Positions 1-14,463 of a stretch of 64,000 nt of DNA are shown here, in pieces. The position numbers were made by a program, and so were the translations under genes. The DNA is from Neodiprion pinetum (taxonomy: Eukaryota > Arthropoda > Insecta > Hymenoptera > Diprionidae): positions 15,897,193 to 15,961,192 of the forward strand of contig NC_060235.2 of assembly GCF_021155775.2 (NCBI RefSeq). Direction: 5' to 3'. Positions within the stretch are counted from its first letter, which is position 1. Each line of letters opens with the position of its first letter. Under the pieces are notes generated by a model. That model ran no database searches and was not told the origin of the DNA. It saw only the letters and a list, made by a program, of their open reading frames with translations.

Positions 1-1690
1 ATATTATAAACTGAACAACAAAGTACATTAAAATATATCAACGCGGATTTTGGAAAGTTGAGCTTCAATCGATTTCATATTGAGTTTGCGCGTGATATCA
101 CCGCATGGATCTCTTTAGTAGTTGTTTTCGACCACGGTTTTCTCTTATCATTACAGATCAGGTATCATGTTTCTGTTTTCTCGCAAACAAAACAATGGAA
201 ACGCGTTTCTAGTGTTTGTCGAATTTTTTCATACACACGATTATCATCGCAGGAATGTTTCTCAAGCAGGTATAGAATGAGAGTGGCGCGAAAGGAGGGG
301 AGGTGGTATCGACTTGATTATCTGGAGCAATAACATCGGCAAATTGTCCAATTGATCACGATCGAAACGAGGAACTTGAATTCAGGGAATCAGTATTATT
401 ATATTTTTACAACTAACGAAAGAAAAGAAACTTTATCAAGGTGAGAAACATTGCAAAGACAGCTGCTCGTATGTTATGTGATATTAATTTACTTTTTGAC
501 TCAGTGTTTATTCATCTGTGGCGCATTACACCTTACCGGAGTCATCGCTGCATCGAACGTGCGCTGATTGTGAGTGAGCGAAAATGAAAAGTTGAAAATA
601 TCTAATCGCAGTACGTGACCGCAGGTCTTTGTCTTTGCGAAACATCTTGCCTCGACACCTGAAAAGTACGTTGCTGCAATTTCATGGTGATGCGAAAAAC
701 GAGCGTTACCAATGCTTTCTTATACATGCGCGTAAATATTGACAATATCATTCATGACTACGACAGACATTTGCCAATTACAGACAATATACCGAACACT
801 GGATTGACTCGCTTCGGAGCGCATGGATATCGAGGATCTGTATCGATCGACGACAGGAGTTGAACAAACATGCGCCGAAAGGAACCCAATTCATTCCTAG
901 CTATTGCAGCACGATAAGTATCAAAACGGAATTTTTTCGTTACATTTCGACGCCCTGTTTGGCCTCGTGCTACGTTTTATTATGCAATTACGGATGAACA
1001 ACAAAGTATTATACGATAAACAAGTGAGTATACAATTGAAATTAAATGAATGAACAATCGGATGTACGAATAAATTATTAAATAAGTATATAAATGAGTT
1101 CACGGAATACTTACAGATTTATATTCATTGACGTGAAATATCTTCCACCAATATTTCGCTTCGGCTATCATATCAACGGAGACTCACGTCTGTAAGAGTG
1201 AATCTGCAAAGACCAATTCGGTTATTCGAATGTAAGGACACGTCTAACATCAGATGCATACACTTATTATAAGCGTTCATGACAAATGAAACTGCCATTG
1301 AATACACGCAAAATGAATAATAAACGTTTTTCAGAGACATAATAAACAAATCATTGAATGCGGCGGAAAATTTTTTTCGCGACAGGTGGAATATGCAAAA
1401 TACCGTAGCGGGGCGATAAAGCATGAATATTTAACTACTACAATATACGTATCATCAAGTCCAACTTTCACGAAAGCCTGCGAAATTAAGGAATACACAA
1501 TCCTGTATGGCTAGTTTGCCACAGCAATTAAAGTGACAGTAGAATATTCGTGAGCCAGTCACGAGAAACGTAATTCATAAAGTGATGAGCCTAATTTCCA
1601 AATTGAATAATGGTCCGGCTTAAGCCGCTGCGCTCGTTCGCCACTTTGAGGTGCGTTTAGGAAGTAATCAGTGGAAAAAAGAGCCTCATA
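1..1690. other. Gene-free AT-rich sequence
   Basis: I see no recognisable coding exon on either strand. The open frames here are short, lack family resemblance and are not bounded by convincing splice sites. It could be intergenic or intronic for a gene lying left of the window. Confidence 0.5.
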
Positions 1691-2130
1691 ACAAGTCACG
1701 AGTCACTCACCGTCCGTCACGTGCAGCTCGGGGATATAATGACCAACGTACCGGGTGACCTGCAGAGCAGACGACGGAAGTACGGACGTGCATTTCTGTA
1801 CCATCGCACTTCCACGCTCAATTTTCATTTTCTCGTTTTTCCACCTGCCGCGTGTGTCAGTCGAACCCGATTCTAATTCGTACCATGGAGATGGTTTGAA
1901 ACGTAGCACCGTGGGTTCGAAGCGTAAGTTGACGAATCTCTTTCCTACAAATCACCACGATCCACCGCGCAACGGCATAGGTGGAATTGAACTTTCAAAT
2001 CTGACGGTTTCCGGTTGCCACATTAGTTTCGCGCGCACCGCGCACGCAACCGGAGACGTAAGGAAGCGTCGCAGGTTGTGTGCGAGCAGGCGAACCGCCG
2101 GAATCATCGCGGAGGTAATAAAGCTGTAAC
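1690..2130. other. Orphan CpG-rich island, possible promoter or exon
   Basis: This segment is richer in G+C and CpG than its surroundings and is open on both strands: 124 codons on plus (1755-2129) and 68 on minus (1703-1909). It holds an E-box-like CACGTG near 1719 and a TATA-like GATATAAT near 1733. On the minus strand a good donor (GACG then GTGAGT, near 1708) would close an exon, and on plus a GAG/GTAATA donor lies near 2114. No protein family is recognisable, so a promoter with a 5' untranslated exon of a gene running off the left edge is as likely as a coding exon. Confidence 0.2.
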
Positions 2131-5100
2131 TTCGTTATATCGGGCAAGTCGGGTGAAATTGCGAGTGAATTCGAGAAACAAAGTGATACCAGGCGTCGAA
2201 CGGCTCATGTTCTATTGAGTGTACTTCGACGAGTGATTGTATAATGACTCGTAATGACAATGGGCGAAAAAAGGAGTTCTCAAATCAAAGGATTTACAGT
2301 AGTGAGGTCATAAGAGACGCACAATGTTCACCGTGAAATAATTAATATTCCATTTATCAGAGATGCGGCTCACGTATAAGCTTCGATTGTAATGGCAGTA
2401 AAACAATGCGGGGATAAATCATGAGAGCAAATTCCAAGACGTGCAAAGTACTTGTATGTACGTTTATACCACGAAACGCGAGCTGCGAAGCTATCAAGAG
2501 TTCTGCGAGCATCAAAGCGTGAATCATTCGGAACGTTCAAATTAAATACTGAACTTAGTAACACCAGGTTTCGCCGTTGCTGAATTTCATACCATGCATA
2601 GGTAGTTTGTACCAAATAAAAAAGATAATTGCTTGGTGAGCAGATTTTCTTCATTTCTATACTTTTTTTATACTTTATCTTTACAAGGTGCGAACTTTCA
2701 TTTGCGTAGAAAAATGATCAGACGACCTGGCACCGGGCGGTGTATTATTGACAGGTATAGAGGCATATCTGTCTCGTAGTTTTGCAACACTTTCTACTCA
2801 CGGGCGGTCAAAGCCGCTGTGACGTCACGGGCAAACGTTTCGTTCACGTTCGGATGAAAAAAGAAAAATGTAGAAAAAAACAGATGACGAAGGATAATCG
2901 CGGAACGCTGAGATTACATACTTTTAAATGGAAGGTACATGAGAAGAGAGAGAGAGAATTCATGCATATTAAGAAATTGTAATTTAACATACGTGAACAA
3001 TTTCCCTCGATGGCAATTTGCTGCGTCTATAATAGCTTCAAGTATTCGCAATATTAATACACATAGTTTTAGATTTATTTATTGGCACATAGTAGCGCGG
3101 ATATGATTGCGAAAGTATTCGGTAGATTTCACGTTGTTCTATCTATAACAGTGTTTGTAGCAGTTATTATTACGCGTTGGGCTGGTACTATAAATTTTCC
3201 TCTTTGTTCTTTATCAGCGTTTTTATTTCTTGGGTATATCAAATTCTTTTTTCAAAACTTGCTGCTGGATAATCGCAGCATCGACGATAAACGATTGAAC
3301 AGCAGAGTCGTTAAAATTTTTTATTATTTCTACGCTGCAGTATAAATCTCCAAGAGTTTTCCTTTGCCACAACCAAACTGTATAAGGGTATGAATCAACC
3401 GTCAAAGACAACGTAGCCACACTTGCTTCTCTTTCTCGATATTTCACTACTTCTTTTTTTTGTCGTTTTAATAACTTTCGGTAAATGTCGATTATCGCGG
3501 ATAATGTCACTCTTTCGGAGTTCTTCCTCCTCAATCTTTGCGCTATTTGAATGTCACGTGGCTGTAGACCTTAACGATCGAATCGCGTGCGATTCGCTCG
3601 CACAACTCTTTGATCGCTACTGAGTCAATCGTACTCTTGAGTCGCCGATTTATACGCGGTAACGCTGCCGCCGTCTCAAAACGTTCTCGACGTGTAGGCG
3701 GACGTATTTGTGTATTTTATGCGTGTGTATAGGAGGAAAGACTGAAGCTCTTAAACAAGAATTGCCGCGGTTTTGTCATAACGCGTCTTGGAGTTTTCAG
3801 AACATCTGACCGTTTCATTTCCCGTGTCTCGTCGATATGCAATTGTAACAAGGTGAAATGGTGTGTAAATTCAGCTACCACGAGAAATATCGCCACCCAT
3901 TCAACATCAGGAGAAACCAATAAATTGATTGTGCCATTCTAAATCGTGCTCGGATGTTTACCATTTTTCTCGCTTGTATCATAGAATTCATTTATTCTAG
4001 TCAGCGAACTTGTCCAGTAGAATAATACTTCCGTCCAGATTTCATATTTCTATTACACAAAACACGACGTCCATACTCATCTTCATTTTGTTTCATTTTA
4101 TAATTATTGTTTTTCACACGATTTTCATTCGCATCACGTTGACTCTGCTGCTTTAACGACGCTTGCATTGACTTGTGGTAAAGCGTTGTTACGTATGTTA
4201 TACGTAAAATGTACATCGACGAGAAGTGACTAAGATCTTCACTATTTTTTCCCCGCTCACCCGCGTTCTTTCCCTCCTCTTGTTTTCTACGTCGCGTGTA
4301 AAAAAATAAAGGTACGAACCTGGAAGCGAAGGGCTGAAACTTTCGGAGTACCCGTTCCCTCTCTTGATAGAAATGTCTTGGGAAGAGACGCGATGCACCA
4401 ATAACAAACACGCGTCATCCCGCACCTGATGATAAAAATAAGGCTAGCCACAGCAAACCTGGTACATGTTGCTCTGTAGCTACTAGGTGAAGTTTAGCGC
4501 CGCCTAAATGCTACATAACATTGTTATTAATCGTCTGGCACCTGTAATGTATGCATGTATATCAATCGTATCTTCTTGATTCGTTTACAAGTTCTCGAAG
4601 AGCACAAACACGATATCTATCTTTTGAATTTCAATTAGAGGGAAAAAAAACTTCTGCTAATGGCGAGAGAACCTGATGGAATCCTCCCGATAACGACTTA
4701 CGTAATCAATTTATTCGGTTATCGAGCGAGCGAGGCTCCAGAATCTTCTCACAAATGATTATGCTGTATACAGGCTTATTCGCCTTTCGAGATATTTGCC
4801 TGGGTTTAGCACATTGGTATAGACCTTACATCTTGCAGCCGGCCAACTTGCCAGAATTTAAACAAAAATCTGAGTTCCAGAACATTCACCGATCATGATT
4901 ATGTATAAAGCTAACAATAAGCGCTACGCCGGATTGACATCGTCAATGTACGTGTGGCATTTGGTTAGAAATAGTGGTTCAGCTTATTCGCAAAAGTAGT
5001 ATCTGATCGGTCTTCGAACTAGGAACATCTGTCATCTCGTCGTCAAAAAAATGGCGGTGATATTCCAAGCGCGGTGCACCTCTACCTGTATTTTCACACG

Positions 5101-5400
5101 CTCATGTCCATCAACAAAAGAGATGACAGGAAAAAGAATGCTGTCCAATCCACTAAATGTAAATTAATTCGACGCACAGTTTCTTTTTTCATTTATTACG
5201 GCGTTGTTTCTTGATTCTTTTTATGCGCAGTGCCGCGAGTATAGGCGCATATACATTTGCGCCGGTTAATTGTTGCGAAAACACATAACTTCGAACAACT
5301 GCCCATACACGTATTACACATGTAAGGGATACTATAAGTAGTTTAAAGCGAGAAACGAGTTTACTAAATTGAGTCAAAAAAACAAATAAACAAACGATTC
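2131..5400. other. Gene-free sequence
   Basis: Ordinary AT-rich intergenic or intronic DNA. I see no coding exon, RNA gene or clear repeat. Open frames of about 60-136 codons occur on both strands but show no family resemblance. Confidence 0.45.
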
Positions 5401-5645
5401 TTGCACCGAGAACAAATTCTGGTTAAACCAATCGGAACGGCGGTTACAGGCGGGGAAACGTAGATTTTGTTACATTAACTAGATATCAGTCAACAAAATT
5501 AAATGTTTCCTTGCCCCTCGCATCTGCGGCAAAATGTTTAACCGTGTCAATTGATATTTAGTTAATGTAACAAAATCTGCGTTTCCCGGCCCGTAACCGC
5601 CGTCCCGATTGGTTCAACCGGAATTGTTTCTCAGGGTGTGGCTTC
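5401..5645. mobile_element. Inverted-repeat element (MITE-like), about 240 bp
   Basis: The two halves are near-complementary. The left arm from about 5401 (ACCGAGAACAAATTCTGGTT, then a CGGCGGTTAC block, then GATTTTGTTACATTAACTA) is mirrored by the right arm (TAGTTAATGTAACAAAATC ... GTAACCGCCG ... GATTGGTTCAACC ... to about 5645). Arms of roughly 85-100 bp flank a loop of about 65 bp. There is no coding capacity. It resembles a miniature inverted-repeat transposable element or foldback element; the outer edges and any target duplication are unclear. Confidence 0.6.
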
Positions 5646-8600
5646 GTTCTCTCAGCGTTTAGAAACTTGCGAACCACTCTGTGCAGTTGACTGTTTACTA
5701 GTTCGTATTTCAACGTGCAGAACCTAGCTCATCGTCAGCCCAAATCGCCCAATGTCACGGAACAATAATGAGGTGTCTCAAAATCTGACGTGAGAGTTCA
5801 ACGTTCGTCGAAAAGGTCGCCCGCATAGCGTATGCAATTTGCTGAGAAACAAGTTCCAAACTAGTGTTTTTACGCTGGTCCACATATGATGTTTTCTTCG
5901 TTATTTACAGTTTCTGTGCCGCGGGCCGAAAGAACAACAGTAATTAACGTCGCCGATATAACGGCGTGCAAGGTGTGCAAGTTATATTACACCGTAGAAA
6001 AGTCTCCATTCATATCCGCGTGCACTCATGCCTGTTACGGACATCAAGCTCTAATTTAATGCTCCGTGTACGACATTACACAATCGCGTGTTGTCCGCGA
6101 AACAAAACGTATGTTGCTGTCGACTGGAGGCGATGAAAAAAATTTGCGCATGATTTTCGGAACGGAAGTCGAAGCGCAAAACTGTTCTTAACGATGTCAA
6201 CGGTTGTTATTATAATAATTCCAATAATCATAGTTGAAAAAGTTTCGCCAGTTTCGACCCTTACGTAAGTTATTTCCGTCGTGACAAATGCGTCGAAAAC
6301 CGTTATGCTCATTTTTAATGTCGACTGCGTATAGTACAAAGTGTTCGAAGATAAATGGAGTGGGAAACGAAGCGAATGGCATCGAAGCGCTTCAATTTAA
6401 AATATCCTTCTTTCGATTGAATTAGCTGCATAGCGTAGCGCATGTCGTTTAATCTAGGTACGAACCGTCAGCGAAAAGTATAATAGGAGTGATGAGTGAG
6501 GACAAAAATATGGAAATATCAGAAAATTGAAGGGTCGCAACATCGAATTTTTAAAGAAGCCAAGACTTGATTTATAGAATTTAAAAATGTTGAATGTAGA
6601 ATTATGGAGAAGTAAAAGAATAGAAAGTTCAGAACGTATAATGACGAACTACAAAATTGTCAGAATTCCTCTCGATGATACAGAATCGTATACAAATTCT
6701 TGATTTTTCCGTTTTATGGTTTGACCTTTGTATATTTTGTAATTCTGTACTTCGACTTTCTGATTTACAATTTTTTATACTTGAGCGTTTCACGTTTACA
6801 AATTTTATGAATAAGATTTTCGCGTCTATGAAAATTCGATACTCTGGTCCTTCTGTCAATCGATAATTCTAGTTTTTTACCCCCTCCCGGAGTGATTGGA
6901 ACAATTGTAAATCGGGCCCGCTGCACTTGAAATGAAAGCGGTATTATAAATAAGGTGCACCTGAAGCATAATCATAACGATAGACGGCGAGGTGTCCCTG
7001 ACCTGGGCAACGCTGAAACAAGGTGATGCCGGTTTCAGCCCTCCCATAGAGCAGCAACAGCCTGCAGTTCGTCTATCGCTCGACTCAATCACCGTGGGAT
7101 CATTTCCACCCGTATCGCGAACCGCCGACTGTAAACAGAGCTGATTTTATCCCCGTTTACGGACCGCGACTCTATCAGCACTCCTGGCACCGATCGAATA
7201 ATTGCTCATCGGATTTCCCCGATGTCGCAGGCATGAAAAAATAAAACGGAACCACCACCTCGTCTGCATTAAGAGTGCAGACGTGCACGAGGTTTCCGTG
7301 AGGTTTGCAGGACCTGGACATGCGTTCATCGTTATATCGACAGCTGAACAGAACAACATCGTCGTGTAACATCCTCGGAATTTGATTAACAATAAACCAC
7401 ATGGTATCTCAAAATTTCAGTCGAAAACAACGTGTCTCAGAATTTGCTTCAACAACGTCGTACAATCTCAAGTCAATATTTCGCGTGACGTTGGCGTTGT
7501 TCGGCTCTTCGTCAGCCACGAATGTGTATGATAAAACTTCTACAAGATGACGGATTACCAGACTGCAAGACATCTAATTTACGCGTGTGCGTAAATATTG
7601 GTATGTGGACGTTTAACTAATCGCGGGTTTATTATAGTGATAAGTCCAAGACCGAAAAGCAATTTTACACGCAAGATATCACGGCTGCCAGAGGAAGTGA
7701 GATTCGAAAGACAAAAGAGGCTGAAAGAGTAAACCATAGGTATCAACCGCTCGGCAAATTATATCGAGTTACCGTCGATCGAAGGATACGTAAAAAAATT
7801 ATGAACCGCAATGCGATATTGTAAAACTTCGATTGTTTAATTTCTCTTGTACATTTTGGACCATAATATAACCGTTGCAGCAGCTTAAAACCTATTTTCA
7901 TTTCTGTCCGTATGCGTGAAAAATACCATCCTTAACAATACCCGTGATTCACTGATGCCAGCCAGCGGTGAATCAACTTATATCGTGTCCTGCACGGTGT
8001 AGGATAATGTACTAGGTAAAAAGGACCCGCGGATAGGCGTTGCAATTGTAATTCTATTAAATTGTAATTGTAACACCGACGGACTTGGCCTAGAATCCCG
8101 GGCAATCGTATAAGGCGTCAACGTCTTTCCATTCCATTTTTATCGATAACTTTACCATTTCCAGGAGTTGAGCCAAGGACCGCACGGCGTGGCTGCAGCC
8201 GATCCTGGGCGCGTGGTGTGGATGTTGCAGGGTATCGAGGAATATACGACAGATCTAGTTTCGCGGTCCGACACTCACTGGGAGAAGAACGGGCGATTTT
8301 TTTAAACCCCGCCAGGCTGCCATTGAGAAACGTGCCCAGCGTATGTAATACCTACACAACTGTATGAAATAAACAAGAAAGATGCAACCGAAGAACATAA
8401 CGACTCGAATTACTACGTTACTACGATAGAATTCGATTATCAATAAATTTACACACTTTCCTACCGATTCTTGCTTCACGGGTATACATACAGTACCTAT
8501 GATAGATACGCTTCCGCATTAGTCGAGTACCGTATTCGCGCGTTCTACTAAATTCATAACGATCGGTATGAGAAATCGGCATACCGTGTTGCACAAAAAA

Positions 8601-11600
8601 TTTCAAATGCTGGACCCGCCCCGCGGTACTATACAATGATCCCGATTACATGCCGAGGATAGAAAGTGTTCGACCAATTCTGAGTGGTGGTACACGGCCA
8701 CGTTCAAGTTCGTGCGAAATTCTACGAAAGCCATTCGGACTTCATTTCGTTCGAAGGACATTCGTACTCGAACAGTTCTCAATTGACCAAATTTTCACAC
8801 CACGGGTACTTCACAGGTATATAGGTATATAGGTATAGACGTTTTCCTGCCCTCGGACAGATTCGAACGGTTGTTGGCCGCTACGTTTTTGTCGTTTTTA
8901 CTTCTCATTTCTAATTCATTTCGAACGCTGTTCATTCTGGATATAATATCCACGAACGTGAACGCGCATATATTAGCATCGCGATAAACGCGAACGACGG
9001 CGAATTGCCGCTTTGAGCGGGGGGAATAACATATTTATACATATACACCTGTGTACATATACATACATACAGGTGTGTTCAGGGCAACTTCCGGCCGGAG
9101 GATTAACCTACTTCCGGACACAGGTAAAAACCTTGGACCTTATTTCCTACGACGAGACATATCGATATTATACGAAGCAGGCGTGACCTCCTGTCGAGAT
9201 CACGGCCTGGAGATAAACGACCGCGACTGCAAGAAAGGTCCCGTCGGTTAATTATGCTCTTACACTCTTGGATGAATTGCTCTGTATGAAAGTCTGAAAT
9301 CGACTTTATTCAGCCTGTAACACCAATGGACCCATCGTCGGTTTCCATGTACTATTTCTTCGGACGATCAATCGATCCACTCGCGCATATTTTATTTACC
9401 CCTCATCCCATTATATTCCCAAAATTTTCACCGTCGGTATCAAAATACTTGCGAAATTCGCGCACTTCAAACCCTCTTATCGTGCGGCTGTTCATACAGC
9501 TTATTATATTGCAGTTTTTAATACGTTAAACTTGACCGTACTTTGAGTCGAATGAGCACGTGTCGAGAGTTAAAACAATAACACGTGTGTTAAAGCAACG
9601 CCACATTTTGTGTACATGAAAATAACACGGAACTGTGAGTGGACCTTCAATAACCAGGTCAATTCTCCCTCTCTCTGTCTCTGTCTCTCTTTCTCTCTCT
9701 GTCTCACTCTATGTTTTCGTTTTGTTTGCTTCATTTTTTTTTTTTATTTTTCTTCATTTGTACCAAGCAACTGGGTAAACTTATTTCTTTTTCCGCGATT
9801 GTTGTTTTTTATACATTTTCCCGTAGTTATCTTATCGCTGAAAATAGATAGCATAGATACCTTCGCAGTGCCTGAACGTACTGTCGTCTTGACACAATTT
9901 TTTGTGCCAAATTGTATCCGTTCGCGGAATTATCTAAGTGGGTTGTAATATGCAATTGCAATTAGTTTTATCGGGAAATCGATGCATGTATACTTAATTT
10001 CACCGATTAACAATATATCTACGACTTCACTGCAATGATTAAAAATTATTTTCAATCATTAAAATGTTTACGCAAGAACAGGCGGAATAATTGACGTTAC
10101 GCCGGCGCTCTCTAACAATAAATCGAATCGGAAATCGGCCTACGTTCTGTCCCGTTGCGTCACACGACGAATGTTCAGAACGGACTGCAATTGGAATAAA
10201 GGACTAAGTATCTTTGTAATTACACCTTTTTATACGTGTTGCATACGCATACGCTTTTCGCACTCCAGATGTTGCAGTTTGCGCCGGCCACCGAAGGAAA
10301 AGAAAAAGTCGCGCAGGCATAGGTACTCATACACTTCGTAGCAATTAAACGGTTCAATCGGATTCGCATCGCGTCACTCGCTACACTGGGTCGTAACTAT
10401 GATTTTCTCCGTAACGTCGACCCGAAACTATAATAACAACATTATACGTATGTATTATATGTAAATAATGATCAACTACGGCTGCAGAAAAATCTCAACG
10501 GCCGATTGCGACATATGGACGCGCAGCTACTACGAATGTTAAGACACAACAAGACGGATGAGACAATTGGACACAAATTACGTAAGAGGAAGAAAAAATT
10601 GTTTCTAATGAAAATAAATCTCGTGAACTAAGAACTTATAAATGATTATTTAACCTAATAAGCACACGTTGAATATAGGTGTAACAGCGAGTTGTAGAAT
10701 GATGATTATTATCTGCAACTGATTATCACGTAACGCGCCTGCACAAGAGAACTGTGCAGCGCTGATGGCGATCAAACATGATATTATACCAATATATGTA
10801 TATGCACTTCATACGTTTAAGAAAGAATTGATTTTGTGACGTTTTTTACACTCGGGAGGTATACTTATGGGGAATAGCGAATGTATATGCATTGTGACGC
10901 GCACGTCACAGTCCATACCTATGTATATGTTGTACCCGACGGTAATTATACTGCCGTTGTACATTTTTTTCATCATTCCATTTCGTTGATTGTTCTATCT
11001 TGCTTGTATTTTTTCATCGCGGTTGGACTTGCGGCAATTATATGGATGTGTTGGCCGATTTGCGAAAATCCGCAATTTTCTCGCTCAGTAACTATAACTC
11101 GTTACGAAGTATTGCGGGTATAGAAATTCGATAATGCTGTATCATCGCATGGAAATGAAAGAATTGCTGGAAATTGTATCAATTAATAATAATTTAATGA
11201 CATGAAGAAAAATAATTTTTATTTTGATTATTAAAGAAAAGATATTTGAAAATTGGACGACCAATCAGTATCCACTTTATCACCGGTTTAGTTTTACATT
11301 TTCAAGCTAAATTCACAGAGATTCGTACTGTACAACGTGCAATAAACAATTGCGTTAGTGAAAAGAATCAATTTCGCGTCATCAGGGTCGTCAAGCGTTA
11401 CACCGGGATTGCAGCGTTCTGTTGGGCTGGTATTCGCCACCGGTGATCTTATCCTTGACTTATTTAAAATTAGAATACAGAATTTTATGATAATCCAGGC
11501 AAACGTAGGTAAAAAAGAGGAGGAGATTGCTCAGAATAAATGTCAACAAAATTGGGTACGATAAAGCAGAAAGAACAAAAAAATCTGAAGAACAAAACAG

Positions 11601-12300
11601 GAATAACGTAGAGAAAATATGCATATAGGTATACAACTTGTATGACTGGCAGCGATTGATTTTTAATGAATACTTCACGGCGAGCACCACCCACGCTCGG
11701 CAGTAGCTGCGACGTTTGGCAATCGTTCAACCACGTATCTCGTATAATAGCGCAAAAGAATAACCCCGCTCTTTTAACATAATGTCGAGGGATTGGTGCG
11801 CGGAGATAAATGACATGACAAATTCATAAATAACGCAGCATTAATAATTCATCGGGGAGGTCGGCATCGAATGCATACGATGCAACTCGAGCGAAAGTGC
11901 AAAACGATAAGAGGCAATCAAATAAAAGATCTCTGGGAAGGGGTCTTCGTTATTTTTACAGACCGGCAAAGGTTGTGCGTCCCATTATGTCGGCGGGTGT
12001 TGGAAATTTGTGTGGGAGAAAATTTATTAACACAATATATGTATAACGTAGTTATCTGATCGCCGAGGCTTCGGGATGATCGTTTAATTCGTAGAGATAA
12101 TGCGCGATGATACTCTTTCGACATTCGATGTAACGTGCCGAATATGTCTAACAGACAATCGAGTTTAAGGAGAACCAGATTTGACATGGTTAAACGGCGC
12201 GAAAAGTGTAAACTATTTGAACAAATTTTGCATTCACTTTTTGGCTAAGTTGTAATTTCGAAATCCCTCAATCGAGTTTTCAGGTCAAAGTCAACCTCTC
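5646..12300. other. Gene-free sequence with a CT-rich tract
   Basis: No recognisable gene. The only distinct structure is an interrupted pyrimidine (CT) tract at about 9665-9710. The reading frames that remain open are short and low in complexity. Confidence 0.45.
9665..9710. repeat. CT-rich microsatellite
   Basis: An interrupted (CT)n run with occasional TG interruptions. Simple-sequence DNA with no coding role apparent. Confidence 0.75.
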
Positions 12301-13010
12301 CACAGTCAATTGTATGCATAGTACCCTTATACATAGGTTTTGTGTACATACGACGTGGTAGCTGACTACCTACCTATCTGCCGTCGCGATTTCTATATAC
12401 CTTCATTTGCATACAACCGTGTTATGGGCGCATGTATGCAACATGTGCCGAGGAAAAAACGAATATATATAACGCGTCTTACGCGTTGTTTCACGCGTGT
12501 TTTCTTCCATATCCAAAGTACCCGTCTCTATGACGACAGAGTGAGTCTGCGAATGCGCATGCGCGGAGTTCCGGAAGGACCACTTTTATGTCCTAAGAGT
12601 TATAAACGGTCTTTTCTGTACCGTGCGCATGCGCTGTCGCGAACAAATCTGACGTTACGCAACCCTAACCTCAATTTCGTGCTTCGTAAAAAGTCCAACA
12701 TACTCTTGTTATACAAGGAATCGTGTGCAACAAGGAGGCAGCGGTCTTTTCGCCTAGCGTATCTGCAATATTCGTCTTTGGCTCACCTACGACTTACATT
12801 GCAAACTTACTCTCGGCCAGAAAAGACCGAGTTTGCCTCTTTGTTACACCATACATGGTACTATTGTTAGTTGGAGCCATTTCAGTAGGACAACTGCGAC
12901 AGAGACGATAAAGGGAAGCGGTGGTCTCGACCATTTTCCAAAACAATGCGAAAGAAGTTGAACAGCTACGCCGCGCCGCGCAAATACCTTCGTGTTCGTA
13001 GTCCAATAAA
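12300..13010. promoter_or_regulatory. Candidate promoter with paired NRF-1-like sites
   Basis: Two palindromic TGCGCATGCGC-type motifs (about 12553-12565 and 12622-12634), the classic NRF-1 / Erect-wing binding sequence, lie about 70 bp apart in a CpG-rich stretch. On the minus strand an ATG at 12880 opens 23 codons that end at a strong donor (GAGA then GTAAGT, exon edge 12811); a second good minus donor (GTAG then GTGAGC) lies near 12790. On plus the region is open for 176 codons (12340-12870) without family resemblance. I read it as a likely promoter and first exon of an unidentified transcript, probably minus strand; no downstream exon was found. Confidence 0.25.
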
Positions 13011-14460
13011 TTTCACAACTGTATTCGCATGAATGTTATACCTACCAGACGCAAAACTTTCGCGTGGTTGAGACACGGAGACTGACTCATTCTGAATCGC
13101 GGTTGAATTTTCATCTCTATTGTAAATTGGGTACGGTAAAGTGACACGACGATTGACTGATAATATTGGCGAGAAGAAAATGAAATACGGAGTATTTTTA
13201 CGAGAATTTCGCAAGAATCGTAGAAAAGACGCGAGTCGAGGGAAAATGATTAGCTGGATGGACTGCTGTGGACGGATAGATGCGAGGGGGGTATGTGTGT
13301 GTTTCATAACGTATGGATGCACATTCTACATGTGACGTTGTTAATGTGTAGATACGTTACACGTAACGCTATTACACAAGCGGTCAGAAGAGGAGAGAAG
13401 GCCTTGGCAATGACCAGGCACACAATGCGGAGAGACGCTTTTGCGATGCGGTAACGATGTTATTCCGTGTATCGTGTGTCATTAACTCTCTGCCGAGCTG
13501 CATACAAGCCTACACCAAATAGACATTCGATATAGGATCAAATGCGAATTGTTTGTGCAGACGACGATACGCGGATTACTTCCCATTCCTTGTCTCTGTT
13601 CGAAGCGAATCTTTTTCATCGCATGTGAGTGTGTGTCGTGTATCGCCATGTATGTATTAATACCTGTTCTATACATTTACATATGCCAAAGCTAGCAATG
13701 AGATATGATTTCAATGAAGGAGTCGTGCACCTGATGGAATATTGTACACGGCCAGATAAACGTCGACATTCTGTAAAATTATATCCTGCTCCTGTTATTG
13801 TCGGACATGAAAAAATCGTTTTATAATTAGATAAAAACTAGAAGTCTTAGAGAAGCTGTGCAAGAGATTAGAATACCTGAATTCGAAAACAGAGGTATTC
13901 CACTAAGCGTATGTACAGGGATAAAATTTGATTACAAATGAACCCATGATTACATGAGTTGTTGTTTTTACAATTGAGGATTAGACTCGTGTAATTCGCA
14001 CTGTGGTGAATTATTATTGAATGAAAATCAGTGGGAAATTTGATTTTCACATTCAATATATTACATGTTGTTGTTGCTATTGTGTTGGTAAAAGGAAAAA
14101 AAATCATTCACGAATGGAAGAGATGTGAAAAGAGGTGCTAAAACATCTCCAATGATAATAAATTTTTCAGAGATAAACTTCGCCAACTTAATAAAGTTGG
14201 TTTCAAGAAATAAATGTGGAATCACTGCGTAAATCAGAAAGTTGGGCCTATAGAACTTGAATCAAACTCACGTAATAAATGGTAAGATATTAGTCGTCTC
14301 CGTATCAACTTTGCTCAGGAATTGCATAATCTGGGAAAGCAGCGGTGAAGACTGCTCGATTATTTTGAGGAAAAAAAAAACAAAGATAGAAATTTTGTTT
14401 AAAAAAAAGTTGATAATATAATACTAAATGAACGACGTTGTTCGCTTTGTTGGTTGGTGC
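13011..14460. other. Gene-free sequence
   Basis: AT-rich DNA between the candidate promoter island and the NDUFB5 3' end. Nothing recognisable. Confidence 0.4.
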
Positions 14461-14463
14461 AAC

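Noticed and set aside
12340..12870. A 176-codon plus-strand frame, long for this region
   Set aside because: CpG-rich DNA lacks stops by composition; no family match and the better splice signals are on minus.
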